From NCBI RefSeq assembly GCF_023650515.1, contig NZ_CP096016.1:2194001-2258000 (forward strand): a DNA stretch of 64,000 nt, in the 5' to 3' direction. The DNA comes from Alkalimarinus coralli. GTDB lineage: Bacteria > Pseudomonadota > Gammaproteobacteria > Pseudomonadales > Oleiphilaceae. The notes beneath the pieces are model-generated. The model was given only the letters and a program-made list of their open reading frames with translations, had not been told where the DNA came from and ran no database searches. Made by a program: the position numbers and the translations under genes. Position 1 is the first letter of the stretch, and each line of letters begins with the position of its first letter. This document shows, in pieces, positions 49,170 through 58,962 of this stretch.

Positions 49170-50096
49170 ATGTGGTTTAAAAATATAATCGCCTATCGTT
49201 TCACAAAGCCGTTTACACTTTCTGATACAGAGCTTGAACAAAAGCTTGAAGAAAGCCCTTTTACCCCCTGCGGCCCGACTGAAGTTTCCCGCCAGGGTTG
49301 GGTTTCTCCTTTAGGCAGGCACGGCCAGCAGTTGGTTCATGTGACTAACGGCCACTGGATGATCTGCCTTAAACGTGAAGATCGACTCATCCCCTCTACG
49401 GTTGTAAAAGAAGCTGTTGCAGAAAAAGTCGCTGAGATTGAAGAAACTCAGATGCGCAAAGTGACCAAAAAAGAAAAAGATGAGCTGAAGGAGCAGATCA
49501 CCCACGAGCTTCTTCCAAGAGCCTTCACCCGCTCAAAACTTACCTATGCTTATCTCTCACCCAAAGATGGCTTTCTTATCGTAAACGCATCATCTGCAAA
49601 AGCCGCAGACGATATTACCAGTTACCTGCGCAAAACCATTGGATCACTACCTATTCGTATACCATCGGTTAATCAAGCCCCGTCATCCGTTATGACCAGC
49701 TGGCTGACAAAAGACGCATTAATGCCGACAGGGTTTGAGGCTGATGAAGAGTGCGAGCTGCGTGATCCAGGCGAAGAAGGAGGCGTTGTGCGTTGCAAAG
49801 GCGTTGAACTTGACGGCGAAGAAATCGGCACTCACCTGGAAGCAGGCAAGCAGGTATTTAAACTGGCGATGACCTGGGAAGAGAATATTTCATTTATTAT
49901 GAATGAAGATCTATCAATCAAACGCCTAAAGTTTGGTGATGTGATGCAGGAACAACTCGATGACTCAGGCGCAGAGGATGCGGCCAGTAAATTCGATGCC
50001 AGTTTTGCCATTATGTCGATGGAGTTTGCCAAATTGCTCCCCGCTATATTAGAAGCGTTTGGTGGCGAAGATAAGTCCGCTATTATTGAGGGATAA
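49170..50096 (+). CDS. rdgC: Recombination-associated protein RdgC
   Basis: The 308-residue ring-forming DNA-binding protein matches RdgC over its length: MWFKNIIAYRFTKPF, FTPCGPTEVSRQGWVSPLG, KREDRLIPSTVVKEAVAEKVAEIE, PRAFTRSKLTYAYLSP and LTWEENISFIM-like TWEENISFIMNEDLSIKRLKF. In E. coli and Neisseria it limits RecA loading and affects recombination and pilin variation. There is no strong Shine-Dalgarno at the ATG. A MITE lies 30 bases upstream. Confidence 0.96.
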   Translation: MWFKNIIAYRFTKPFTLSDTELEQKLEESPFTPCGPTEVSRQGWVSPLGRHGQQLVHVTNGHWMICLKREDRLIPSTVVKEAVAEKVAEIEETQMRKVTKKEKDELKEQITHELLPRAFTRSKLTYAYLSPKDGFLIVNASSAKAADDITSYLRKTIGSLPIRIPSVNQAPSSVMTSWLTKDALMPTGFEADEECELRDPGEEGGVVRCKGVELDGEEIGTHLEAGKQVFKLAMTWEENISFIMNEDLSIKRLKFGDVMQEQLDDSGAEDAASKFDASFAIMSMEFAKLLPAILEAFGGEDKSAIIEG

Positions 50097-50380
50097 GCTG
50101 TAACAGCTCGGACTTGAGTCGCAGTTTCAAAGTAAATTTAGACATAACCTGGCAAGCCCGCTTCGGCCTGATTGGTTACATTATAAAGCCTTATTTTTTA
50201 GCCAATTATGGCTTAAGCAGACGAACAGTATAGGGTGCGACTGCGCACCCTATCACTCCCCCTCGCATGTGCCAGACATGTTGCACCATGCAATAAAATC
50301 GACAGATATAGGTTTATAAATACCTGCCCCCCTTCTGCCTGCCACCCTTTATTGATTCCGCTTGTTTGTTCATTTTCACC

Positions 50381-50410
50381 TTGCTATTGATTAACATTCG
50401 ACACTATACT
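50381..50410 (+). promoter_or_regulatory. Promoter of imuA-imuB-dnaE2
   Basis: TTGCTA (-35, 50381-50386) and TATACT (-10, 50405-50410) are 18 bases apart. The LexA box overlaps the -10 and the presumed start site, as expected for tight SOS repression. The leader to the imuA ATG would be under 30 bases. Confidence 0.7.
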
Positions 50411-50424
50411 GTACATATAAACAG
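50409..50424. promoter_or_regulatory. LexA (SOS) box
   Basis: CTGTACATATAAACAG is a perfect match to the gammaproteobacterial LexA consensus CTGT-N8-ACAG, located 20 bases before the imuA start codon and overlapping the promoter. Confidence 0.93.
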
Positions 50425-50443
50425 TATTTTTTAATTAGAAATT

Positions 50444-51121
50444 ATGAGTGACTTAATCGATTTATTAGCGCGAAAACAATTAGTCTGGAAGGGCCATCAA
50501 ACACAACCAAAGCAGAATACGCAGTCGTGTGGGTACCCAATACTTGATGAAAAGCTGGCAGGTGGTTTTCCGGCAACAGGCGTTGTCAATATTCGTAGTC
50601 CATTAGGGATTGGCGAGCTACGAGTTCTTATGGGCACACTATCAACACAGTCACGTTTACTGGTATTTATAAATCCACCAGGCTCAATATGTGCTGAATT
50701 CTTTTACCATCAGGGTTATGACTTAAAGAAGTTATTAATCATTAACTCCCGCCGTAAAAATGAAGCCCTATGGGCGGCTGAACAGTGCCTCAAAAGCGGC
50801 GCTTGCGGGGCTGTTCTTTTATGGCAAAACGTGCAGGAAATACATCAAATAAAGCGGTTCCAAATGGCTTGTGAAGAAGGAGACTGCGTGCAATTCATCA
50901 TGAGCCCGCCGACTCAGAACATAACCTCTCTGCCAGTATCGTTGAACATGCAACTAACCCCCCATACGCAAGGCCTCGGTGTATCTATTACAAAACGAAA
51001 GGGAGGCAGGGCCATCCCTGAGTTCGCGTTAGATATGTCTGCTGACTGGCCAGCACTCTGCTGCGGCAAAGCCAACAATGTCATTCACTTTCCAACAGCA
51101 CGTCATCAAAAAATCGTGTAA
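50444..51121 (+). CDS. imuA: Translesion synthesis accessory protein ImuA
   Basis: The 225-residue RecA/SulA-like protein starts the SOS mutagenesis operon. It has GYPILDEKLAGGFPATGVVNIRSPLGIGELRVLMG, a RecA-like core with a degenerate nucleotide site, and LLIINSRRKNEALWAAEQCLKSGACGAVLLW, a pattern common to ImuA proteins. ImuA helps recruit or regulate the ImuB-DnaE2 mutasome. A LexA box lies 20 bases upstream. It is followed by imuB after 13 bases. Confidence 0.93.
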   Translation: MSDLIDLLARKQLVWKGHQTQPKQNTQSCGYPILDEKLAGGFPATGVVNIRSPLGIGELRVLMGTLSTQSRLLVFINPPGSICAEFFYHQGYDLKKLLIINSRRKNEALWAAEQCLKSGACGAVLLWQNVQEIHQIKRFQMACEEGDCVQFIMSPPTQNITSLPVSLNMQLTPHTQGLGVSITKRKGGRAIPEFALDMSADWPALCCGKANNVIHFPTARHQKIV

Positions 51122-51134
51122 GTGAGATGGCACC

Positions 51135-52544
51135 ATGTCACTTTGGATCTACTTACATTTTCCCTCTTTGCAGCTCGATGCTCTTTACTGTGAGCCCTCT
51201 CAAGGCGTCATCATTGTTGAAGGAAGGCGTAATGAAATTGTACAACTGAATCAGGAGGCTCAGGCAAACGGAGTTAAGCGGGGTATGGGGTTAGCAACCG
51301 CCGCCTCTCTTTGTGGGAACCTGCAAGTCCTTCAGTACGACGCTTGCTGTGAGTCAGACAAATTAAAAGAGATCGCGCACGGATTATACACGGTTACCTC
51401 AGATATCAGTTTTTTTGAACCTAATGGGTTACTGCTCCACGCCAGCAATATGTTGACCCTTTATGACGGGCTTGAGAACTATTGGCGCTCTATTACTGAC
51501 CAACTTGACAAACTACCCTTTAATTATACTTATTCGTCTGGTTACTCCCCTTTCGCTGCAAAAATGCTGGCACAGAAAGGAGTCAACCAAATACTGGACT
51601 CAAAGCAAGAACTGTCTGTAAAAATTAACCAGTGCCAGTTATCAGAAACAGAGTTAACAACAAAACAAGTAAGCCAATTGACTCGGGTAGGCGTAAACAC
51701 GGTAAAGGACTTATTAAGCATCTCTATGGCTGATATTGCCAAACGTTTTGATAGTGATTTAGTGAACTATACAGGGCGATTAACGGGAGAGTTTCACCAC
51801 ACAATTAATTTTTATCACCCTCCTGAACGTTTCAATCGCTACCTTGATTTACTCTTCGACGTTGTAAACCTCTCTTTTCTGGAAAAACCGTTACTAAAAT
51901 TATTGGCACAACTCGAAGATTTTTTACGCGTAAGAGATCAGTATGCCCATGAGCTCTCTTTACTATTACAGCTTAGGAATAACCAATCATGTGAGGTGAG
52001 TGCAACATCCGCTGCGGGTGAATACCGGCAGGAAATATGGCTTAAATTATTTCAATTAAAGTTTGAGTCAGTCAGGCTAAGTGACCCTGTCGTACGACTG
52101 TCTTTAAGCGTAAAACGGGTCGCAGCCAAACAAGGTGATATGGCAGATTTGTTTAGGGGAAAACAAGGAAAGCTATCCCCCCTTGAGCTGCTGTCGTTAT
52201 TGCAGGCAAAGCTTGGCGAACAGAACATTCAAGGCGTGCGTATCACGGAAGACCCCCGCCCTCATATAAGCTCTCAATATTGCCAACCGATGGTCGAAAC
52301 ACCCGACTCTACGACTATCCCCATAGATAAAAACCTGCTCCGACCAAGTATTCTATTGCCATTCCCTAAACCACTAAGAGAGCGTATCTCTATCATTCAG
52401 GGGCCAGAAAGGCTTTCAACAGGATGGTGGGATGGGCAGGCGATCATTCGGGATTACTTTATTGCGCGTACAGAAAACGGCCGCTGGTTGTGGGTGTTTC
52501 GAACCCCCGAGCAAAAATGGTTTCTGCATGGAGTATTTAGCTAA
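51135..52544 (+). CDS. imuB: Y-family polymerase-like protein ImuB
   Basis: The 469-residue protein has a Y-family polymerase fold (SLWIYLHFPSLQLDALYCEP, KRGMGLATAASLC, YSSGYSPFAAKMLAQKG, VSQLTRVGVNTVKDLLSI). The position of the catalytic DxD near the N-terminus reads LHFPSLQ, so the acidic residues are missing, in line with ImuB being a non-catalytic hub that links the beta clamp, ImuA and DnaE2. The C-terminal region (STGWWDGQAIIRDYFIARTENGRWLWVFR) is typical of the family. Its TAA overlaps the dnaE2 ATG by one base. Confidence 0.95.
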   Translation: MSLWIYLHFPSLQLDALYCEPSQGVIIVEGRRNEIVQLNQEAQANGVKRGMGLATAASLCGNLQVLQYDACCESDKLKEIAHGLYTVTSDISFFEPNGLLLHASNMLTLYDGLENYWRSITDQLDKLPFNYTYSSGYSPFAAKMLAQKGVNQILDSKQELSVKINQCQLSETELTTKQVSQLTRVGVNTVKDLLSISMADIAKRFDSDLVNYTGRLTGEFHHTINFYHPPERFNRYLDLLFDVVNLSFLEKPLLKLLAQLEDFLRVRDQYAHELSLLLQLRNNQSCEVSATSAAGEYRQEIWLKLFQLKFESVRLSDPVVRLSLSVKRVAAKQGDMADLFRGKQGKLSPLELLSLLQAKLGEQNIQGVRITEDPRPHISSQYCQPMVETPDSTTIPIDKNLLRPSILLPFPKPLRERISIIQGPERLSTGWWDGQAIIRDYFIARTENGRWLWVFRTPEQKWFLHGVFS

Positions 52545-55500
52545 TGTCATACGCAGAGCTTTATTGCCAAAGCAACTTCTCTTTTTTGCAAGGGGCATCT
52601 CACCCGGAAGAGCTGGTGACACAAGCTAATTTTTTAGGTTATCAGGCTATTTCAATAACAGATGAGTGCTCTGTTGCCGGAGTCGTCAGAGCGTATGCAG
52701 CAATCAAGAAAAACCAACTGTCTATCAAACTCATTGTGGGGAGCTTGCTGAAACTAAATCATGAACTAAGCATTATTTTAATCTGTCCGAACCGTCAGGC
52801 GTATGCCGAGTTATGCCGACTCATTACCAATGCACGACGCCGCGCTGAAAAAGGCCATTATGTATTGGATAAGTGGGACCTGATGTCCATCAAACAGTGC
52901 TTTGTTATTTGGCTACCCAAAGGAAACAGCAGTGACGAACAATGGGCCAAGTGGCTAAAGAAATATTATAAAGACCGCAGCTGGATCGGCCTTCAAAGGC
53001 ACCTAAAGCATAACGACAAGCACTACACCCAACACTGCCAATCACTGTCCCGAATATGGAATATGCCCATTACGGCTTGCGGCGGCGTGCTGATGCATTC
53101 ATCTACACGCTTATCGCTTCAGCATGTGCTAACGGCCATCAGGCATGGAACCCCCGTCCATCAGGCAGGGCAGCTATTATTAGCCAATACAGAACGAACC
53201 CTTCGCTCTAAAAAGAAACTTTCCAGCCTGTTTGACCCATTATGGTTGGCAGAAAGCGTGGAGATCGCAAACCGGTGCAACTTCGACCTGGGTGAATTGC
53301 GCTACGAATACCCTCAAGAACTGGTACCCCGTGGTGAAACCGCTATGTCCTATTTACGAAAACTGGTTGAGCATGGTATTAGGAACCGGTTTCCAGAAGG
53401 CGTTTCAAGCTCAGTACAAGCAATAATCAACAAAGAGTTAACGTTAATTGAAGCGCTTAATTATCCATTCTTTTTCCTCACTATTTATGATGTGGTTATG
53501 TTCGCAAAGCAACAGGGAATTTTGTATCAGGGCCGAGGCTCTGCTGCGAACTCTGTGGTCTGCTACTGCCTGGAGATTACCTCCGTAGATCCACGGCAAA
53601 TTTCCGTGCTGTTTGAGCGTTTTATCAGTAAGGAACGAGATGAGCCACCAGATATTGATGTCGATTTCGAGAACGGGCGCAGAGAAGAAGTAATCCAGTA
53701 TATCTACCGTAAGTATGGTCGTGAGCGAGCGGCATTGGCGGCAACGGTCATCAGTTACCGTTTTAAAAGTGCTGTACGGGATGTCGGAAAAGCGCTCGGT
53801 ATTGCAGAAGCTCAACTCGACTTCTTTATAAAAAATGTAAACCGCCGTGATCGTGACTTAGGCTGGCAGGCTCAAGTCGTGGAGTTAGGGTTAAAACCTG
53901 AGTCGCTCAAGGGGCAACAGTTTATTACGCTAGTAAATGAGATTATCGGCTTTCCAAGGCATTTATCTCAGCATGTCGGAGGTTTCGTTATCTCATCCGG
54001 GCCGCTTTACGAACTGGTTCCTGTTGAGAATGCGAGTATGGAAGAGCGCACTGTTATTCAATGGGATAAAGATGATCTGGAAAGCCTGGGGTTGCTAAAG
54101 GTCGATGTACTTGCATTGGGAATGCTGACAGCCATTCGAAAGTCATTTGACCTTATTTATAACCACTATGGCCATCGCTATTCCATTGCTGAAATAACCC
54201 GCATGCAGGATGATCCAAACGTCTACCGCATGATTCAACAGGCCGACACTATCGGTGTTTTCCAAATTGAGTCTCGTGCACAAATGAGTATGCTGCCGCG
54301 CTTAAAACCCGCCAATTACTATGATCTGGTCATTCAAATCGCCATAGTTCGGCCAGGCCCGATACAGGGCGATATGGTGCACCCTTTTCTTAAACGCAGA
54401 AATGGTGAAGAGGCGGTTTCTTACCCTTCAGAAGAGGTAAAAGAGGTGTTATCCCGCACATTAGGGGTGCCTATTTTTCAGGAGCAGGTCATTAAGCTGG
54501 CCATGGTCGCTGCGGGCTTTACCGGGGGAGAAGCAGACCAACTGCGCCGGGCAATGGCCTCATGGAAAAAAAACGGGGAATTGTTCAAATTTAAAGCAAA
54601 GTTGATCAATGGTATGTTAGAAAGAGGCTACGAACTGGACTTTGCTGAACGTATTTTTGAGCAAATTTGTGGCTTTGGAGAGTACGGTTTCCCTGAAAGC
54701 CACTCGGCATCCTTTGCCGTACTGGCTTATGTCTCTGCCTGGTTAAAATTCTACTACCCTTCGGTATTCTACACCTCCCTCCTTAACAGTTTGCCGATGG
54801 GTTTCTACAGCGCATCACAATTGGTACAAGATGCACAGCGTCACCATATTGAAGTCCTACCCGTGTGCATCAATCTCTCTAATGTCAACCACAGCCTGGC
54901 AAACAAGGCCCCCTACGCCATTCGTTTAGGGCTGCGCCAAGTCAAAGGACTCAGTGAGCAAGGGATGAATAAAATTGTTTCAGAAAGACCAAAGTCAGGC
55001 TACTCACACCTATCCCAGATCAAAAGAATTGGCTTATCACGCAGAGACATTGAACTACTGGCCTCTGCAAACGCTTTCAGAAGCTTGTCATTAAACCGTT
55101 ATGCTACTCGATGGAGCTTAATGGATTCTGAAGATGAATTGCCGCTGTTTGCCTCAAGCAAGCTACAAGTTGCCTCAAGTAAATCACAAACGGGGTTAAG
55201 CAAACGGCAAACGACTTTACGAAAATGGCAGGATCAACATGAGAGATTTCACTTTCAGCCCAATGCATTTGAAAACTTGCTGGAAGATTATAGTGCAGTA
55301 GGATTAACACTGGAAACCCACCCCATTAGCTTGCTGGATAAGTCAGGAAAAGCCGGTACTTTCACCAGGGCGAGCCAATTACGAACGCTGCCTCATCAAT
55401 CCTTTGTGGAAGTCATCGGCGTCGTAACCGGTAGACAATCTCCGGGTACGGCTTCAGGCGTAACATTTGTGACACTGGAAGATGATACCGGAAATATCAA

Positions 55501-55681
55501 TGTCGTCGTTTGGGCCGGTACAGCGAGAGCACAAAAGCAGCCATTCCTTACCGCTAAAATTCTGAAAGTTAAAGGCATTCTTGAACGCGAAGGAGAGGTT
55601 GTACACGTCATTGCAGGCAAACTTATTGATATAACTGACCACCTGGGTGGTCTTCGCTCGTCGTCGAGGGACTTTCATTAG
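52544..55681 (+). CDS. dnaE2: Error-prone DNA polymerase DnaE2
   Basis: The 1045-residue C-family polymerase has an N-terminal PHP domain (YAELYCQSNFSFLQGASHPEELV), the catalytic aspartates in PPDIDVDFENGRREEVIQYIYRKYG, the finger region (FQIESRAQMSMLPRLKP, IAIVRPGPIQGDMVHPFLKRRNG, QEQVIKLAMVAAGFTGGEADQLRRAM), tandem HhH, and a C-terminal OB-fold (ASGVTFVTLEDDTGNINVVVW). DnaE2 performs damage-induced mutagenic synthesis with ImuA and ImuB. A short repetitive stretch (SKLQVASSKSQTGLSKRQTTL) near residue 875 looks like a local expansion. The gene starts inside the imuB stop codon (TAATG). Confidence 0.97.
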   Translation: MSYAELYCQSNFSFLQGASHPEELVTQANFLGYQAISITDECSVAGVVRAYAAIKKNQLSIKLIVGSLLKLNHELSIILICPNRQAYAELCRLITNARRRAEKGHYVLDKWDLMSIKQCFVIWLPKGNSSDEQWAKWLKKYYKDRSWIGLQRHLKHNDKHYTQHCQSLSRIWNMPITACGGVLMHSSTRLSLQHVLTAIRHGTPVHQAGQLLLANTERTLRSKKKLSSLFDPLWLAESVEIANRCNFDLGELRYEYPQELVPRGETAMSYLRKLVEHGIRNRFPEGVSSSVQAIINKELTLIEALNYPFFFLTIYDVVMFAKQQGILYQGRGSAANSVVCYCLEITSVDPRQISVLFERFISKERDEPPDIDVDFENGRREEVIQYIYRKYGRERAALAATVISYRFKSAVRDVGKALGIAEAQLDFFIKNVNRRDRDLGWQAQVVELGLKPESLKGQQFITLVNEIIGFPRHLSQHVGGFVISSGPLYELVPVENASMEERTVIQWDKDDLESLGLLKVDVLALGMLTAIRKSFDLIYNHYGHRYSIAEITRMQDDPNVYRMIQQADTIGVFQIESRAQMSMLPRLKPANYYDLVIQIAIVRPGPIQGDMVHPFLKRRNGEEAVSYPSEEVKEVLSRTLGVPIFQEQVIKLAMVAAGFTGGEADQLRRAMASWKKNGELFKFKAKLINGMLERGYELDFAERIFEQICGFGEYGFPESHSASFAVLAYVSAWLKFYYPSVFYTSLLNSLPMGFYSASQLVQDAQRHHIEVLPVCINLSNVNHSLANKAPYAIRLGLRQVKGLSEQGMNKIVSERPKSGYSHLSQIKRIGLSRRDIELLASANAFRSLSLNRYATRWSLMDSEDELPLFASSKLQVASSKSQTGLSKRQTTLRKWQDQHERFHFQPNAFENLLEDYSAVGLTLETHPISLLDKSGKAGTFTRASQLRTLPHQSFVEVIGVVTGRQSPGTASGVTFVTLEDDTGNINVVVWAGTARAQKQPFLTAKILKVKGILEREGEVVHVIAGKLIDITDHLGGLRSSSRDFH

Positions 55682-55758
55682 CCCATTTAAATGCTTAAGG
55701 CCCAAGCGGGGCTATATGCCACCAATAGGTGATAGTCCCAGCAGCGGGTTGATAGCAG

Positions 55759-58488
55759 CTATTTCAACTGCTCTTTCTGCCAGTCATCTTTTGGCACATT
55801 AAGCGGTAAGCGCAGCGCCATCACTTCTTCATCAGGATCCCACTTGGATTCAAAACCCAACTTTTCAGCAAGACTCAACATAGGCTTATTATCCGGCAGC
55901 ACAGAACCAATCATCTCAACTGTACCCTTCGACCGACAATATTCAATCATTTTGTTCATTAGCGTATAACCAAGCCGCTCACCTTTGAGCTCTTCACTGA
56001 CCATCACTGCGAACTCGCATTGCAAGTTATTGGCATCAGTCCAAACACGAACGGTTCCAAGCGTTTCATTTCCTGAACCATCTTCTTTAGGGACTGTAGC
56101 AACAAAAACCATCTCTCGGTCATAATCGATCTGAACCATTTGAACTAACTCTTCATGACTAAAAGATTTCCGGTAATGAAAGAACCGAAAGCGTATCGAC
56201 TCAGGTGACTGCTTCAAATGAAACTCGATATGGGCGGGCTCATCCTCGCCCCTAATCGGGCGAACTTCAACACGACGTTTTGATTTTGGCAGCGTAATCC
56301 ACTCTGCAAGCTCTGCCGGGTAAGGTTGAATTGACAGTTTACCCGGTAAACCCAAATCGATAGCGACATCAACTGCGACCACTCCATCCTTATTGAATAA
56401 CAGAGGCAGAATCTCCAGCCCTTTAATTTCAGGTATATCAACCACAATCTGCGACAAGGTAATTAATGTTTCACATACTGCTTTGATGTCCTGAGCAGGC
56501 CGGTAGCTATACTCTTTCAACAACTGGTACATGTAGGTTTGGGAAAGCAGATCCTTAGCCAACACCATATTCAGCGGCGGCAAGGCGATTCGTCGATCTG
56601 TCATCACATTAACACTCGCCCCGGCAGCACCGCATACGACCAATGGCCCTAGTTTGGGGTCACGAGTAATCCCCAGGCTAAACCCCAGGCCTCCAATATG
56701 CTGATGCGAACGGTGCACGGAATAACCCAGAAACCCGCTATTAGGAAAGTGCTCTTTATACTGTTCAAACAGTTCGGCACAAGAACTAATAATGGTGTCC
56801 TTTTCGTTTAAGCGCCGAATCGTTGTTTTATAACGCCCTCTTCCGGTTTTTTCTTCAAGAAACGGGTGACTGCTTTTCTCATGAAGCAGCGCAATATTAA
56901 TAGGGCCGCCGATTTCTTCAAAGGCTTCTATAACCTCTTCAATATCATCGCAATACCATGTTTCAACCGTCGGGACACCATAATCGGCAATCAGCTGCCT
57001 TGCCTCGCCGTTCGACAGATGGTTACGCCCATTTCGAATAGCATTCTGAACAATCTCTCTTGCATCAGAGCGGTCAACCGCATGATCACTGTACGAGGAA
57101 GGTGTTTCTTTCAGCAACCTCTGGCTTCGTTGATGGTTAACCACATGCATAAACGCTTTTACAGCTTTCTCGGGAGAGAAAAAGGTGGGAATACCCGCTT
57201 CAAAAAACGCTTCTCTGGCATCCAGTATCGTACTTTGTCCCAGCCAGCAGGTGAAAATATTGAGCCGCGCTCGCTTAGCTTTGGTAATGACGGCATCTGC
57301 AATTTGAAGGCTGTCTTCAGTCAACGAAGGGGCGTACATGACCAATACATTTGAAACACCTGGGTCTTTAGCCAAAATGTCCATCACCGCCGAATAGGTT
57401 TCAGGTGTTGCATCATAGTTGAGATCAATCGGATTTTTCCGCGTCCAGTAAGGAGGCATTAGCTCTGCAATAGCATCAATCGTTTTATCCGACAGCTCAG
57501 CCAGTTCCCCGCCCAGATTTGCAAGCCGGTCGACCGCCAATACATTTGGCCCGAGGCCGTTACTCATTATCGCCAGCGTTTCTTTTTTAACCGGCTTCAT
57601 TCTGGTCAACGTTTCAAGTGCATCAAACATTTCGTCAGCACCATTAACACGAAGAATACCCGCCCGTCTAAATAGCGCATCAAAAACCGCATCCCCATTA
57701 GTAATGCCATCTGCCAACGGCACCGGTTCCCATTGTGACTCCGGCACTCTGCCGCTTTTGATGCCAATAACCAATTTGCCTCGGGAGGCTGCACGCACAG
57801 CAGAGATAAAACGGGATGGGTTAGGCACCATTTCAATATGCAGCAGTATCGCTTTGGTATGCCTATCCTGAGCGAGATAATCGATTAAGTCATCCGGGTC
57901 GATATCCATACTATCGCCCAGCGTTAGAAAGTGGGAAAAGCCAACGCCTCGACTAAACGCCCAGTCGATGACGGCACTGGCGATAGTTCCTGATTGTCCA
58001 ATAAACGCTATTTTACCGGGCAGCGCGCCCATATGGAGGTATGTTGCATTAACTTTGTTGCGAGGCGCCATAATACCGATCGTATTAGGGCCTAGAATTC
58101 GGATGCCGGTTGCTTTGGCTGCATCCCGAACCGAGTACATCAGCGGTCGGCCACTTTTACTGTGGGTTCTCGATAACCCACCCGTAAGTATCATCGCGGT
58201 TTTCACACCCATTTGCCCGAGTTTTTTAATCGCGCGGGGCACAGACTCAGGCGGGGTACAGACAATAGCCAGGTCAGGGGTAAAAGGCATTTTACTGACT
58301 TTTTTAACACAGGGAATGCCATGTACATTGTCATATTCGTTTGGATTAATAACCAATAGCTGGCCAGGATACTCTGACGATAACAGATTCCTCAGGACTA
58401 TTCCGCCCAGGTTCTGGGAGCGCTCCGACGCACCTAATACAACAATCGATTTGGGGTTGAATAAGGCATCAAGATGTCGAGTACTCAC
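55759..58488 (-). CDS. Pat-type protein lysine acetyltransferase (acyl-CoA synthetase-GNAT fusion)
   Basis: The 909-residue protein has the architecture of E. coli PatZ/YfiQ. It has an N-terminal CoA-binding domain (PKSIVVLGASERSQNLGGIVLRNLL), a succinyl-CoA ligase-like domain (KIAFIGQSGTIASAVIDWA), an ATP-grasp region (about 475-690, GFSLGITRDPKLGPLVVCGAAG) and a C-terminal GNAT domain (about 720-890, FAVMVSEELKGERLGYTLMNKMIEYC). PatZ acetylates lysines of metabolic enzymes such as acetyl-CoA synthetase, and its NDP-forming ligase part is sensory. It is divergent from a deacetylase-like gene. Confidence 0.9.
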   Translation of the reverse strand: MSTRHLDALFNPKSIVVLGASERSQNLGGIVLRNLLSSEYPGQLLVINPNEYDNVHGIPCVKKVSKMPFTPDLAIVCTPPESVPRAIKKLGQMGVKTAMILTGGLSRTHSKSGRPLMYSVRDAAKATGIRILGPNTIGIMAPRNKVNATYLHMGALPGKIAFIGQSGTIASAVIDWAFSRGVGFSHFLTLGDSMDIDPDDLIDYLAQDRHTKAILLHIEMVPNPSRFISAVRAASRGKLVIGIKSGRVPESQWEPVPLADGITNGDAVFDALFRRAGILRVNGADEMFDALETLTRMKPVKKETLAIMSNGLGPNVLAVDRLANLGGELAELSDKTIDAIAELMPPYWTRKNPIDLNYDATPETYSAVMDILAKDPGVSNVLVMYAPSLTEDSLQIADAVITKAKRARLNIFTCWLGQSTILDAREAFFEAGIPTFFSPEKAVKAFMHVVNHQRSQRLLKETPSSYSDHAVDRSDAREIVQNAIRNGRNHLSNGEARQLIADYGVPTVETWYCDDIEEVIEAFEEIGGPINIALLHEKSSHPFLEEKTGRGRYKTTIRRLNEKDTIISSCAELFEQYKEHFPNSGFLGYSVHRSHQHIGGLGFSLGITRDPKLGPLVVCGAAGASVNVMTDRRIALPPLNMVLAKDLLSQTYMYQLLKEYSYRPAQDIKAVCETLITLSQIVVDIPEIKGLEILPLLFNKDGVVAVDVAIDLGLPGKLSIQPYPAELAEWITLPKSKRRVEVRPIRGEDEPAHIEFHLKQSPESIRFRFFHYRKSFSHEELVQMVQIDYDREMVFVATVPKEDGSGNETLGTVRVWTDANNLQCEFAVMVSEELKGERLGYTLMNKMIEYCRSKGTVEMIGSVLPDNKPMLSLAEKLGFESKWDPDEEVMALRLPLNVPKDDWQKEQLK

Positions 58489-58560
58489 ATTCTTCTCCTA
58501 GACAAAAGTCGGAATCACTATCGTTCTGGCATCATATACAATAATCATCAATGCTAGGAT

Positions 58561-58620
58561 CACTAACTCCAGAGTGGCTAACTACATAGTGACTAACTAC
58601 AGAGTCACGAACACAGAGGC
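58561..58620. repeat. 15-bp imperfect tandem repeat (4 units)
   Basis: Four successive 15-base units share the pattern xxCTAACTACAxAGT: CACTAACTCCAGAGT, GGCTAACTACATAGT, GACTAACTACAGAGT and a decayed CACGAACACAGAGGC. Confidence 0.8.
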
Positions 58621-58733
58621 CGCTAATACCGTGATTAATCGCCAGGCAGATGGCACACACCAGCGTACTGAATAATTATTGCCGATTTATTAAAGCAGCA
58701 TCACTATAGCCTGACCCAACAACAAAATAGTTG

Positions 58734-58747
58734 ATGCTGATCAGCAT
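58734..58747. promoter_or_regulatory. Perfect palindrome, candidate operator
   Basis: ATGCTGATCAGCAT is self-complementary over 14 bases, lies in the divergent spacer about 215 bases before the deacetylase start and 245 bases before the pat start. The regulator is unknown. Confidence 0.35.
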
Positions 58748-58962
58748 AGAAGTGCCTGTTTTCATTTCTGACCTAGATCAGCTCAGGCAAAAGTTACCAT
58801 AGTTCGACATAACGAGAGCGTATCTATTCTGCATCTTGTTAGTTAAACTGAGAGGGCCAGCTTATTTTTTACTTATTTAGCACACTTTTCAGTGCGGTAT
58901 TCAATACTTAAGCCAGGCAAAAGAAAATAATAATTTAGTCGAATAATAACGTAGTCACTATT

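Larger units (their letters stand above)
50097..50443. other. 347-bp spacer with SOS promoter of the imuA operon
   Basis: The spacer holds a GC-rich hairpin TAGGGTGCG/CGCACCCTA (50231-50252, no T tract) that may end rdgC transcription, and the LexA-controlled promoter near its right end. Nothing else was recognised between them. Confidence 0.7.
58489..58962. other. 474-bp divergent spacer between pat and the deacetylase gene
   Basis: No ORF is supported. It contains a 15-bp tandem repeat (58561-58620), a perfect 14-bp palindrome ATGCTGATCAGCAT (58734-58747) and an inverted repeat CTGA-CCTAGA-TCAG soon after. The last two are candidate operators for either gene. Confidence 0.7.
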
